A stretch of DNA of 24,529 nucleotides from the NCBI GenBank assembly GCA_032718475.1, contig JAUCBJ010001795.1:1-24529 (forward strand). Direction: 5' to 3'. The stretch comes from Nemertoderma westbladi. Its lineage: Eukaryota; Xenacoelomorpha; Nemertodermatida; Nemertodermatidae. Position numbers and translations under genes: made by a program. A model generated the notes under the pieces. The model made no database searches and was not told where the DNA came from. It saw only the letters and a program-made list of their open reading frames with translations. Shown piece after piece: positions 10,168 through 19,038 of the stretch (the stretch's first letter is position 1; each line of letters begins with the position of its first letter).

Positions 10168-10182
10168 TTACCCACTGTAGGT

Positions 10183-11263
10183 ACATAGTACTACTGTAGT
10201 ACCAAAGTGTGACTTACGTAAAATACAGTAGGTCTATATTTGCTTCTTCTAATGTTACCAACCAGTTTATGCAAGGGGGAATAACAATTTATCAAAACTG
10301 TTTGCTGTATCGATTTTTGCAATTAAATTGTACTGTACATGATGTAACAGAGTTTATTTTGGAATCAATAATACAGTAGTTATGCCGCTATTTCTTTAAT
10401 CCCTACATTAGGTTGGTGTTGGATTTACTGTACTTACTCTACTACACTACATTAGGAATACCGAATAACAATAAACCGTGTGACGTAAAAAATATTGTCT
10501 AAATCTGAGATACTATTCCTCCCCAACCCAGCCCGACCCCATCAATTTTTCTAAAAATGTTAATGAAGCCATATTATAATTAGCACTTGGAGCGGGTGAG
10601 TTAACACACATATTTTCGTAATTAGTAATAAAAACTTAATTATTTAACTATGCGCACTTAATACAATTACTACTACTATGTCCAACGAGCTCGAACAATG
10701 GGAATTCGATTTTAATATTTATTCCATTTCAAGGAACAACGATATCATGTAATTACTGTAGCTATTAATTGTTTTCGAATTGTATTTTTGAATGAAGGTT
10801 TCAGTGATATTTCTTCAATTATTTAATCGAATCTCTAATATTATTAATAGTATTAAGATAAATTTTAATTCTAAATTATTCTAAATTCATATTTTTCATT
10901 ACAATAATATCATAATAATTATAATTTCAATTAAACCGGGATAGTTCTGAAAGAGGATAATTACCGAAAGCCAACGAAATCTACAGAAAATATTGCGCAA
11001 GATAAATTCACTGATACGCGGCACATTTCACAAATCATTCATAAACAAAAAAGATATGGACTCTATTTCAAATAATTGCCGTTTAATTTCAAATAAACCT
11101 TCGCTAAATTTACATTCACTGATACAGTAGAGCAGTAAGGTGTACTACAGTTTAACAGTGCTATGCTACTGTACTGCAGTGGTAGCAGTATCATCATCAG
11201 CCCATTTTAACATATTACCTTAATTTCGCGAATATTTAATTTCGATATTCACCATTTAAGGTA
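10183..11263. other. Intergenic AT-rich sequence, no gene seen
   Basis: No open frame with a coding signature was found on either strand. Runs of A/T and copies of TACTGTA/TACAGTA are common. Confidence 0.5.
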
Positions 11264-11330
11264 CCTTTTAAAGGAAAGTAGCAGGTTATAATGGCAGGCG
11301 TTTCTAACCAAAACAATAAACTAAATTTAG
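11264..11330 (+). repeat. Dispersed repeat, also at 24098-24162
   Basis: Shares the core TTTCTAACCAAAACAATAAA with 24098-24162, both preceded by GGAAAG..GTAG..GGTTA and GTGGCGG/ATGGCAGG-like sequence. Same orientation, about 65 bp in common. Confidence 0.55.
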
Positions 11331-11452
11331 GAACACAGTTTACAGTAAAATTCTTACTTCTAGGCACTAATTTTTCAATATTAATCGATTCGGAGAGCCG
11401 TTTGAAGGTAAATATAATATTTTATACATTACTATATTTAATACTATTATTA

Positions 11453-11749
11453 TTATTTTTTACTCCGTAAATGAAGGGTAATTAAAGTTGTTCCACCATT
11501 AAATAATAATAATTCTCCCTTTTCGTTACGTATTTCAATATGTAACTGATTGATATAAGTTTTCGCTACTTTCTTATAATATATTTTCTTAAATTCTCTA
11601 GTAATATAACGTGAATGCTCTAATGCAATAGGTAGGGTTCTTAGTAAAGGAGCGGTTGTATTACCAATTATACCATAGGTAACTAATTCGCTATAAATAA
11701 ACAGATTTTCTCTACCTCTGGTTAAATTGCAGGGAAAAGGACAAATCAA
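11453..11749 (-). pseudogene. ORF fragment resembling a protein of Maverick/Polinton-like elements
   Basis: About 98 codons (no ATG at the start; the frame stays open upstream to about 11788). The translation has APLLRTLPI at residues 33-41, a YYKKVAKTYINQLHIEI stretch (58-73), and a C-terminal GGTTLITLHLR (85-95). This layout, a conserved APLLR block, then an extended strand-rich tail ending in a L-H-(F/L)-R motif, recalls C-terminal fragments of proteins found in large repeated families in cnidarian, fish and echinoderm genomes and often tied to Maverick/Polinton-like elements. The role, possibly structural, is not certain. Only the C-terminal part is present, with no neighbouring element genes, so it is a fragment. 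Confidence 0.35.
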
Positions 11750-11812
11750 GTTTATGAACCCTCTACGTCTTTCATGTTTTTGCAGTAATTACAGTATGAA
11801 TATGTAATAATA

Positions 11813-12065
11813 TATTTGTATATAATATATTACATAATAATGAAAATATATTATAATAATATAATATAATATAATAATAATAATATAATAAATAATATAT
11901 TATATATATTATATTTATTAAATATATTATTTATAAATTATTTTTTATTATATATTATTATATTATATTATTTATATTATACAGTATAATAATAATATAA
12001 TATAGTAATATGATATATTATAATATATTATAATATAATATATTTAATAAACTATAATGTAATAA
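11813..12065. repeat. AT microsatellite / low-complexity tract
   Basis: Some 250 bases almost wholly of TAATA/ATATA units with hardly a G or C. It may form cruciforms and is prone to length change. No gene content. Confidence 0.85.
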
Positions 12066-13593
12066 TAACTATAATAACAATAATTTTATCATTTATTTGT
12101 GTAATAATGATTATAGTAATGTTTCATATTGTGCTCAACTAGACCTCAAGGCCTCGTTGGCGGCTCCTTAACCAAATTTTCATATTAATTCTAATTGAAT
12201 ATACTGTAGTAAAATGTATAGCTTGGTCATTTTCTGACCCATCCGCTGTTAATGAATGTGACCCATCCGCTCAGGCTGGGTTGATATTAACCCTCTATGA
12301 GAATGCTGAAACGACACTCCAATTGGCTTTTTGCTCGGTTAAACTTTTCCACGATGTCCTACGTATCCACGTATCTATATTCTACATATTACGTTGAGCG
12401 ATTTAGCATTCGCGTAGGCGAATACTGTTTTCTGATTATCTAGATGATATACGAGAGAAATGTCATGCAAAATGCTTACGCCTAAGTTATATTATATTCG
12501 ACACGGACGGAGCCCATGGGATCGGTACTCAGTACAATATAATACAATACACAGCACAGTATAATAATGCTAAAAATTGGAAACAACTGGAAACACATTT
12601 TCGTAGTTGTGTTCTTTGCCAATGAGGAAGGAACTTACACACAAGAATATATCTTTAGATATATATCTTTTGAGATTACGCCTTATATAATAAGGCGTAA
12701 TCTGATTTTATTCGGACGTCAAACTTTTAATAATTAATTAATTAATTAAATTATTGTGCGAACTTGTTAGATCTGGCAATTTTACCATTTCCATGGTATA
12801 ATAAATACTGTAACCAAGGAAATATATTATATCATATAATTATTATTATTATTATATAATAATGCACAAGTTGTTTATTAAATAGCCTAAATAATTAATC
12901 TATATTATATTACCTATCTAAAGTCACAAACGAAGTAAATACGAGATCGGTTAATACCAATCGGGTAAATCGGAGCCCCGCTTCGGAAATTGGACATATT
13001 GGACAGATTATTCGGGACTAATCAATGACTTACTATTGGCCGAACGGATATTTAACTACACAATGAGATACAGCGTGCTGCTAATAATTAATAGCCCATA
13101 TTTATTTTTAAGACCATAATAATTGAACACCCAATTATCTACCCATCTCTACCAATTATCAATAAGATTTCAAATTATTCCAGAGCCCACCAGCCCACGG
13201 ACGTTAACTATGTGCGGATGTGTGTGGGTTTCATCTATTAGAGTTCAGATTATAAATATTATTTACGTCAGAGGCTGGCAATACAAGGTACAGGAGTGTA
13301 ATCTTCCATCGACAACCATACCTCAATGTAATGAACTGAACACTAACACTACGCATACTTTAGGCTGAGTCTAGTCCATTCTAAACAACTTAATGATTGA
13401 CAGGATAGAGAAGAAGTGGACCAGCACAAGCATAGTCTGAGTCAGTCCACTTTCCAGACATCAAAGTTAGCGCCGATTTCCAAGTAAATTCCTAATGAAG
13501 TCCAAGTCAAATCCTAAGTGCCTCCAAGTCTGGAATTTGGGCTAAATTTCATTTCCAATTAAATCCTATCTCCTATAGTAGTGAATCAGTGAC
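12066..13593. other. Intergenic, no supported gene; small hairpin and microsatellites
   Basis: Contains (TAAT)n near 12728-12750, (TTA)n near 12838-12862 and the hairpin listed separately. An 81-codon frame at 13123-13368 has no coding signature. Confidence 0.45.
12673..12703. repeat. Perfect 14 bp inverted repeat with 3-base loop
   Basis: Arms AGATTACGCCTTAT and ATAAGGCGTAATCT around ATA. No known role; could be a small foldback relic. Confidence 0.7.
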
Positions 13594-13625
13594 TTGGATC
13601 CTAATAGGATCCTATTAGGATCCAA
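13594..13625. repeat. Perfect 32 bp palindrome with three GGATCC sites
   Basis: Reads the same on both strands from TTGGATCC at 13594 to GGATCCAA at 13625, with GGATCC at its centre and the arms joined by TAATA and TATTA. No spacer, so it could extrude a cruciform. No associated gene. Confidence 0.85.
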
Positions 13626-14015
13626 TACTACGTTATTTGAAAGCGGTACTGTAAAAAGTTTCACTTTTAAGTGGCTTCACTTGGGTTTTTTATCCATGTC
13701 GGCTCTTTTTGTTCCCATGAAAACAACATATATATTCTAGAGTGTCACTCGGACAAAAAAATTGACCAAATTTTCCTACCTTCAAATTGGCACCAAAATC
13801 CACACTTTTGCATGAGTTGTACAGTAAATGAAAAACGTGTAATTCGACTATGGCCGTTCCTACACTATGTCATATCTATCTATCATAATAGAAAAAAATT
13901 TAAAAAAAGGTGTTTCACAACAAATTACAATACTGAACGTTTCGTTATGACCAATCACCACCACACCCTATAACGCACAATAACATTAACCAAAACCACC
14001 CACCCACCTAACGTG
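13626..14015. other. Intergenic, no gene seen
   Basis: A 100-codon frame (13671-13973, plus) has no domain, no repeat structure and no splice context. Nothing else was recognised. Confidence 0.4.
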
Positions 14016-14023
14016 CATTATAT

Positions 14024-14348
14024 AGAAGCCGTTCCGTACAGGAATACTGCATTGATCCGTGAATTAACCAATCAGCTCACGGATCAAATTTCACCTTTTC
14101 ATACAGGAATTTTTGATATTTCCAAAGACTCAATTAACTTTCGTTTATTGTTTTGGTTCCCTCAACACGCCTCTGTAACCTGCTTCTTTACTTACTAACC
14201 TGCTCCCTTGATAGTACAGTATATTAAGTGGGGGACAACTCCCTCTGAATGGATCAACAATTCCTGTATGAAAACAGGAATATTGATCTGTGAACTGATT
14301 GGTTATTCACGGATCAATATAGGAGCCTACCTGTACGGAACAGCTTGT
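14024..14348. mobile_element. 325 bp MITE with nested hairpins and 8 bp TSD
   Basis: The flanks carry CATTATAT at 14016-14023 and 14349-14356. The ends, AGAAGCCGTTCCGTACAGG (left) and ACAAGCTGTTCCGTACAGG (right, reverse complement), are inverted repeats that continue inward for about 90 bp on each side. Each arm itself contains a small hairpin, TTGATCCGTGA ... TCACGGATCAA in the left arm and a near-identical one in the right. No coding content. Non-autonomous DNA transposon; an 8 bp duplication fits hAT-like elements but the terminus is not diagnostic. Confidence 0.8.
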
Positions 14349-14483
14349 CATTATATAATATGTGACCCCCTTTAAGTTTAACCGGGTAGAGTAGGTGTCG
14401 GACTACTGGACTAAGTATGAATTACCGCCATACCGCTACTGCTGTACTGGCTAGGAGTACAGGAACAGGAGTATGGGAAACTT

Positions 14484-14623
14484 GGGTAAATATTTTCGAC
14501 CTACGCGTAGCTACGCGTAGAACCTACGCCCAGTTAATGTTAAAACTCTGAAACTGGTGATATAATATGACCCGATGTTGCGAACTACGCGTAGACCTAC
14601 GCGTGGGTCGAAACGATTTACAC
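14484..14623. mobile_element. 140 bp MITE of the CTACGCGTAG family, short form
   Basis: Starts GGGTAAATATTTTCGACC and ends (reverse complement) GTGTAAATCGTTTCGACCC, flanked by a perfect 8 bp duplication GGAAACTT (14476-14483 and 14624-14631). It carries CTACGCGTAG at 14501, 14511 and 14585 and a decayed copy near 14598. Its interior from about 14521 matches 15727-15833 (TTAAAACTCTGAAACTGGTG and beyond), so it is an internally deleted relative of the long copy at 14679-15833. Confidence 0.85.
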
Positions 14624-14695
14624 GGAAACTTTATTTAAATTAGGTTTTGCTACATCATCAGATGATCGACTGATATATGGGTAAATCTTTTCGAC

Positions 14696-14905
14696 CTACG
14701 CGTAGGCCTACGCGTAGCTACGCGTAGCTACGCGTAGTTTGTAACTTCCATTCCTGTCATTTACCGGTAGGGCCAGACTTACTGCCTATTTAACAACTAC
14801 GCGTAGGTGTTTTAAAACTACGCGTAGTTATTTTGGAACTACGCGTAGGTATTTTGAAACTACGCGTAGGTGCTACGCGTAGCTACGCGTAGGTGCTACG
14901 CGTAG
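14696..14905. repeat. Left CTACGCGTAG array (11 copies)
   Basis: Four packed copies (14696-14737), then seven at 14797, 14818, 14839, 14860, 14873, 14883 and 14896. From 14797 to 14860 the period is exactly 21 bases, about two helical turns, with spacers like GTGTTTTAAAA and TTATTTTGGAA. Confidence 0.9.
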
Positions 14906-15680
14906 CAGTCCTGATAACAATGATTTTTCATTTCAGGTCCGGTAGGGTTGAGTTGTTAAGCAAGTATCGGTATATTTCAGGTATCTGATTATCAGACAAA
15001 TGTATAACAGAATCGGAAATTCATATCTCTACATACAGCACTGGTAATAAATAATATTCGGCTCTTTCACAAACAAACACAGGATGAATAAAAAGTAAAC
15101 TTAAAATTCACGTCTCATGATTCAAGTATCTTTGTTTCCATTGGATTATTTAAATATTGAACAGTAGTAAATAAAGCGACCAGTCTACCGGTGAAGAGGT
15201 TAAGCGAAAGCTGATAAATACTGCATATAATCAAATTGTTTGATCAAATAACAAGTGCAACCAATCATGGTAGACAATTTAGTCTCCCCCTTCCCTTGTC
15301 AAGGGGTTAACATATTAAATACAGTATATCCTTGCCCTATCGTGAACAAAGGCAATAAAAACCATAGAGAATCGATAATAACCATCGGCCTATTTCCTTT
15401 GTAAACTATTTTTGAACTCTAAACATTAATTATTAACACATTTTACCGCCCGCAACGCATGAAGTGAAGAATATGTAGTCTTCGCGTATTCCTCTATATA
15501 GAGTATACAGGTATAGGATGCATTACTGTTGAAAGCATTTGATGGTTGTGGGTTGTTTATTGAACATACCGAATTGTGTCTTATTTTAGTACTGAACGGC
15601 TTGGAATACGTAAGCCTACTCATGATAAACGACGTATAGGCATAGTTATGGGTAGCACCTATGCGTAGGTCGCGTAGGAC

Positions 15681-15816
15681 CTACGCGTAGCTACGCGTAG
15701 CACCTACGCGTAGCTACGCGTAGCACCTACGCGTAGTTATTGTTAAAACTCTGAAACTGGTGATATATGACCCAATGTTGCGAACTACGCGTAGCTACGC
15801 GTAGGCCTACGCGTAG
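15681..15816. repeat. Right CTACGCGTAG array (8 copies)
   Basis: Copies at 15681, 15691, 15704, 15714, 15727, 15785, 15795 and 15807. The first five alternate direct abutment with 3-base spacers CAC. Confidence 0.9.
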
Positions 15817-15842
15817 GTCGAAAAGATTTACCCTGATATATG

Positions 15843-16735
15843 AATGGATATAATGTCAATGCTCATGCTCAGTGGTCCTAAATGCTTAATGCAGGCAGTA
15901 CAGCAGTCAGGCAGTACCGTAATGCTATAATAATAGGCGAGGCCTACAGTGATATGGTTGGTAATGCTTATTTATCCTGTTATCTGTTTACATGTTTAGG
16001 CCTATTTTACAACAGCCGTACCAGGTACCCGTATATCTGTAAGTACAATGTAGCACTTAGGCCTAAATTACAAAATTCCTTTACGGTTGCCGGACCGGCA
16101 ACCGTAAACAAATTCTGTCCGGTACCTGGCTGCCTGGGTACCGGTACCAGACTGCAGACATAGGCCTAACTGCAGTACAGCAGTAGGCTGGTAGGCCTGC
16201 CGTTACCGGTAGCATAACAGTACGGTCACGGTAGCGATAACAGATAACTGGATAAGTCAAAGCTAAGCAGCGAAGTGGAAGTGCAGAAGTGCTGATGCCT
16301 GGATGCAGAAGTGTAAATTCTGAAATCGATCTGTCTCACTATGCACTATCCTTCCCTTCAGCCCTTCAGCACTAGGCCAGTAGGCAGCCTGGCAGCTAGG
16401 CATATCAACTATCTGTGGCTGTGGCCCTGTGGCACTAGTTGAGAATACGGAATTACTAGAATAGCAGGGGACCCCCCTGATTGCCGTTTGATGCTGATTT
16501 CTGAAAGCTGTTTGCATTCAGGAGCCCATAGCCAGGGCATGGAGCATCCCCTGCTATTCTTAACCAGTCCTGCAGTCCCCTACCAACCTACAGCCCTATT
16601 CCAGTATTACAGTAGGCCCTGTACACTGTACTGCTGTAGCGTACGTAGCTGACTGGCTGATCTCTTTGAGTACGGTACCGGTACGCCTGGTTTTTATAGT
16701 CCCATTTAATTGCTGAAAACCTTCTATTAATTTAC
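15843..16735. other. Intergenic with dense palindromes, no gene seen
   Basis: Rich in TAGGCCTA, TACCGGTA and GGTACC palindromes. Open frames at 15882-16163 (plus) and 16263-16517 (minus) have no signature. Inverted 14 bp repeats AGAATAGCAGGGGA (16457) and its complement (16546) are present. Confidence 0.5.
16080..16108. repeat. Perfect 14 bp inverted repeat with 1-base spacer
   Basis: Arms TTTACGGTTGCCGG and CCGGCAACCGTAAA around a single A. Confidence 0.8.
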
Positions 16736-16771
16736 TAAAGTTCGGGTACATACGACAGTACGATACGAACA

Positions 16772-17128
16772 ATGCCTAAAATAAAGAAGAAGTCGGCAAT
16801 AAATGAGTTGGTGACCCGGGAGTATACGATCCACCTCCACAAGCGGATTCATGGAGTCGGATTCAAGAAACGGGCCCCGAGAGCCGTCAAGGAAATCCGA
16901 AAGTTCGCCTTCAAGATGATGGGAACTCCAGACGTGCGAGTAGATCAGGGACTCAATAAAGCGCTGTGGTCCAAAGGGATCCGAAGCGTTCCCCATAGAA
17001 TCCGTGTTCGGCTGTCTAGGAAACGAAATGAGGATGATGACTCAGTGCATAGTCTCTACACTCTTGTGACGCACGTACCGGTGTCAAGCTTCAAGGGTTT
17101 GGGGATTAAGAACGTTGATGAAGACTAA
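16772..17128 (+). CDS. RPL31: Intronless eL31 (large-subunit ribosomal protein L31), probable retrogene
   Basis: A 118-residue protein that matches eL31 from end to end: [20 protein letters not shown] (residues 8-27), [58 protein letters not shown] and a C-terminus ending NVDED. In the cell eL31 sits by the peptide exit tunnel of the 60S subunit. Animal copies are usually about 125 residues; this N-terminus (MPKIKKK) is some 7 shorter. An in-frame TAA at 16736-16738 makes 16772 the first usable ATG. The whole frame is in one exon, while animal eL31 genes normally have several, which points to a retrocopy. It is intact with many conservative changes (for example [15 protein letters not shown]), so it may be under selection. 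No poly(A) tail or pyrimidine-rich TOP start is seen. Confidence 0.9.
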   Translation: MPKIKKKSAINELVTREYTIHLHKRIHGVGFKKRAPRAVKEIRKFAFKMMGTPDVRVDQGLNKALWSKGIRSVPHRIRVRLSRKRNEDDDSVHSLYTLVTHVPVSSFKGLGIKNVDED

Positions 17129-18639
17129 ATTGACTCTTAGGTACAGGTTGTATACTGGTAGATTGTTGTGCCTAATAATTGTTTTTTGCGGGTATATTTA
17201 ATATTTCGATTATACCTGATGATTGGTGACCAGTACCGGCGACAGCGTTATTTTGAAACCCCGTTTGCAACTTTATAGGTTTTCCGTACGACGCTAAGAA
17301 TAAGCAAAGAATCCGCATTGATAGGCCTATTCACTGGAAATTTATAGAATCCGAATTATTAAATTTGTTTAACCAAGAATAATATACGAAAGTCAATAGT
17401 ACAGATGCTAACAGTTGCATTTTTGCTTTCAATTTTTGCATTCAGCTGTTATTTTGTTGATTTCCCCTGGACACGGTTGACATGTGAAACTTAACTGAAT
17501 ATCCAATGATATAGGTCCGCAAAGGCAGTCATATATAGGTAGACAGGCATGTTTTCCTGTTACCCCCAGTGCTGTTGTATCTTGAAAATTTTTCGAAAAT
17601 TGGGAGTAAAAAAAAGGAGAAGGATACTCATAGGGGACAAGAACCTTTTACTCTGTTTGTTTTTCGACATTTTCATTATATCGCCCACAATGATAGCGAC
17701 ATGTTGTTGGAGAGCAATGAAGTAGGTGGTAGGCCTACGTGGTGGCAGAGTTTTGAATAAGAGCCAAAACGAAAAATACAAGTAGCACAAATTTAAAATA
17801 ATTTGATGATTACACTTCCATAAGAGATTTTATTTTTATCTTTATTTTATCAGGTTATATCGTGATCAGCGATCTCGAAAACCCCTTTCTTCAGAATTAT
17901 CCAACATAATTCAATTTTTGAAATGTATGTTACTTGTAATTTTCGACCCACCAGGCAAGCACCAAAAACGACAATTGCGTTGCCATGGGTGATTTCTAAC
18001 GAGTTGTATCGTGATCAACGACCTTGAAAACCAGTGTAGCTTCAGTACCCACCCAAAGGCAAAATTTAACAGTTTGAAGTTTTTGCTAGGCCTACTTGTA
18101 CATATTTTTCGTACTGTAGTAAAAGTAGTCAAGACCAGATATGGTTTTAAGCAACAAACAACAATCAAGGTATTTCACATGTAATAATTTTAGACCTCAA
18201 AAGCTTTTGGGTTTCAAACTACACACCGGTTCACCTAAATGCCCCAAACTATAAATATAAATAAGGCTTGAGGGCCTACTGTAAAGTAAAGTTATCCGTG
18301 AACTTGAAACAAAAGGGGCAACCCGGAGGGTAAGTTTTGGCTATTATTTGTTACGCAGATTAGGTACCGCTCGAATTCCCATGGGTGAACACTCCAATCC
18401 TAATCTTAGAGCAGAAGCTAGTTTCGGATTTGATGGCTAAAGCACTGACGTCCAAAGTGACCTAGACCTACTTAGGAAGAACGAAAATCCACTCACATTA
18501 TTGCTAGGTCTATTGCGAATTCGGCCAGTAGCGCCGTTCCACTATAAGTAAAAAAAGTAAAGCAAAGCGATTGGTTAACGTGTGAAATGCGAAACACAGG
18601 GGGCAACTCGAAGGCTCTTCTCTCATGGCTGTTACCTAT
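17129..18639. other. Intergenic, no supported gene
   Basis: A short direct repeat, TATCGTGATCA(G/A)CGA(T/C)CT(C/T)GAAAACC, occurs at about 17858 and 18007. Open frames at 17560-17790 and 17911-18168 show no domains. No AATAAA within 150 bases of the eL31 stop. Confidence 0.45.
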
Positions 18640-18908
18640 AAAGCTGGGACGGCGACACACTAACTCCCAAGGTTGAATACTCCATAAATATCCAAGTTTA
18701 CTTCCTACTATCCAAGGTTACTCCCCCAGCAGCAGAAGCCAGGTCTACATTGTACTTCTGCGTTTGCGTGAGCAATAATGACAAAGTGCCTTTTTCTTAA
18801 AGGACACAACAATGGGAAACTTGTACACCATTAAGTTGGATTTGAACCTGCGCCTCAAAACAAATTGTGAACGCAGTTCAGGCGCTGTATCCACTCGGAC
18901 ACAGCGAC
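18640..18908 (-). mobile_element. SINE with tRNA-derived head and Deu-like central domain
   Basis: On the minus strand it starts GTCGCTGTGTCCGAGTGGATA, a tRNA(Ser/Leu)-like 5' half with an A box at 18900-18888, and has a B box GGTTCAAATCC at 18848-18838. Then comes TTGTGTCCTTTAAGAAAAAGG (18809-18789) and GACCTGGCTTCTGCTGCTGG (near 18745-18726) followed by GGGGAGTAAC. This head plus a TTGTGTCCTT...GGCACTTT...CCTGGCTTC...GGGGAGTAAC body is the plan of Deu-domain SINEs known from vertebrates and echinoderms. The 3' end is uncertain; 18640 is an estimate. Transcribed by RNA polymerase III when active; this copy is diverged. Confidence 0.7.
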
Positions 18909-18932
18909 ACAAAGATTAGTTTAGGCCAACAA

Positions 18933-18938
18933 TTTATT
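18933..18938 (-). promoter_or_regulatory. Candidate polyadenylation signal AATAAA for the five-exon gene
   Basis: AATAAA on the minus strand about 100 bases beyond the stop at 19039. The SINE begins 25 bases further on, so the signal lies between gene and SINE. Confidence 0.45.
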
Positions 18939-19038
18939 AATAGGCCAAATTTATAAATTAATAATTATATCCAGTATTTTCGAATCTACAATAATTAAAA
19001 TATTACACATATCCAGATGTATATTTACAGACCCCACT

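Larger units (their letters stand above)
9026..10173. mobile_element. Non-autonomous TIR element with subterminal TTCGGCC repeat arrays, about 1.15 kb
   Basis: The left end (about 9026) reads TGGTATACAGACGTTTCGG; the reverse complement of the right end reads GGGTAACAGACGTTTCGG. ACTGTAGGT occurs at both flanks (9018-9026 and 10174-10182), giving an 8-9 bp target duplication depending on how one shared base is assigned. Just inside the left end are about nine units of a 14-15 bp repeat (GACGTTTCGGCCCG type, 9033-9165); inside the right end are four or five units in the opposite orientation (10078-10167). The interior holds a CAA/CAG microsatellite and a broken ORF. TSD size fits hAT-like or P-like elements; no transposase domain is seen. 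Confidence 0.75.
14679..15833. mobile_element. 1155 bp TIR element with palindromic CTACGCGTAG arrays, long form
   Basis: Termini are GGGTAAATCTTTTCGACC and its exact reverse complement, flanked by TGATATAT at 14671-14678 and 15834-15841 (the match runs to 10 bp if the outermost C and G are counted). Nineteen perfect copies of the palindrome CTACGCGTAG are present: eleven at 14696-14905 and eight at 15681-15816, with worn copies at 15659-15680. The 750 bp interior has no recognisable gene; a 65-codon minus frame at 15426-15623 has no signature. Non-autonomous element; TSD size fits hAT or P superfamily. The repeats may bind a transposase, by analogy with subterminal motifs of hAT elements such as Ac. 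Confidence 0.85.

Noticed and set aside
10936-10946. GGGATAGTT similar to the terminus of the 79-918 element
   Set aside because: The match is under ten bases and no partner end or duplication was found.
14679-15833. CRISPR-like array from regularly spaced repeats
   Set aside because: Repeats are 10 bp palindromes with variable 0-60 base gaps, spacers are similar to one another, and the host is eukaryotic; TIRs and TSD explain the structure.
18838-18908. Functional tRNA gene (Ser or Leu type)
   Set aside because: A and B boxes are present, but the acceptor stem does not close after the B box and the sequence runs on into a SINE body.
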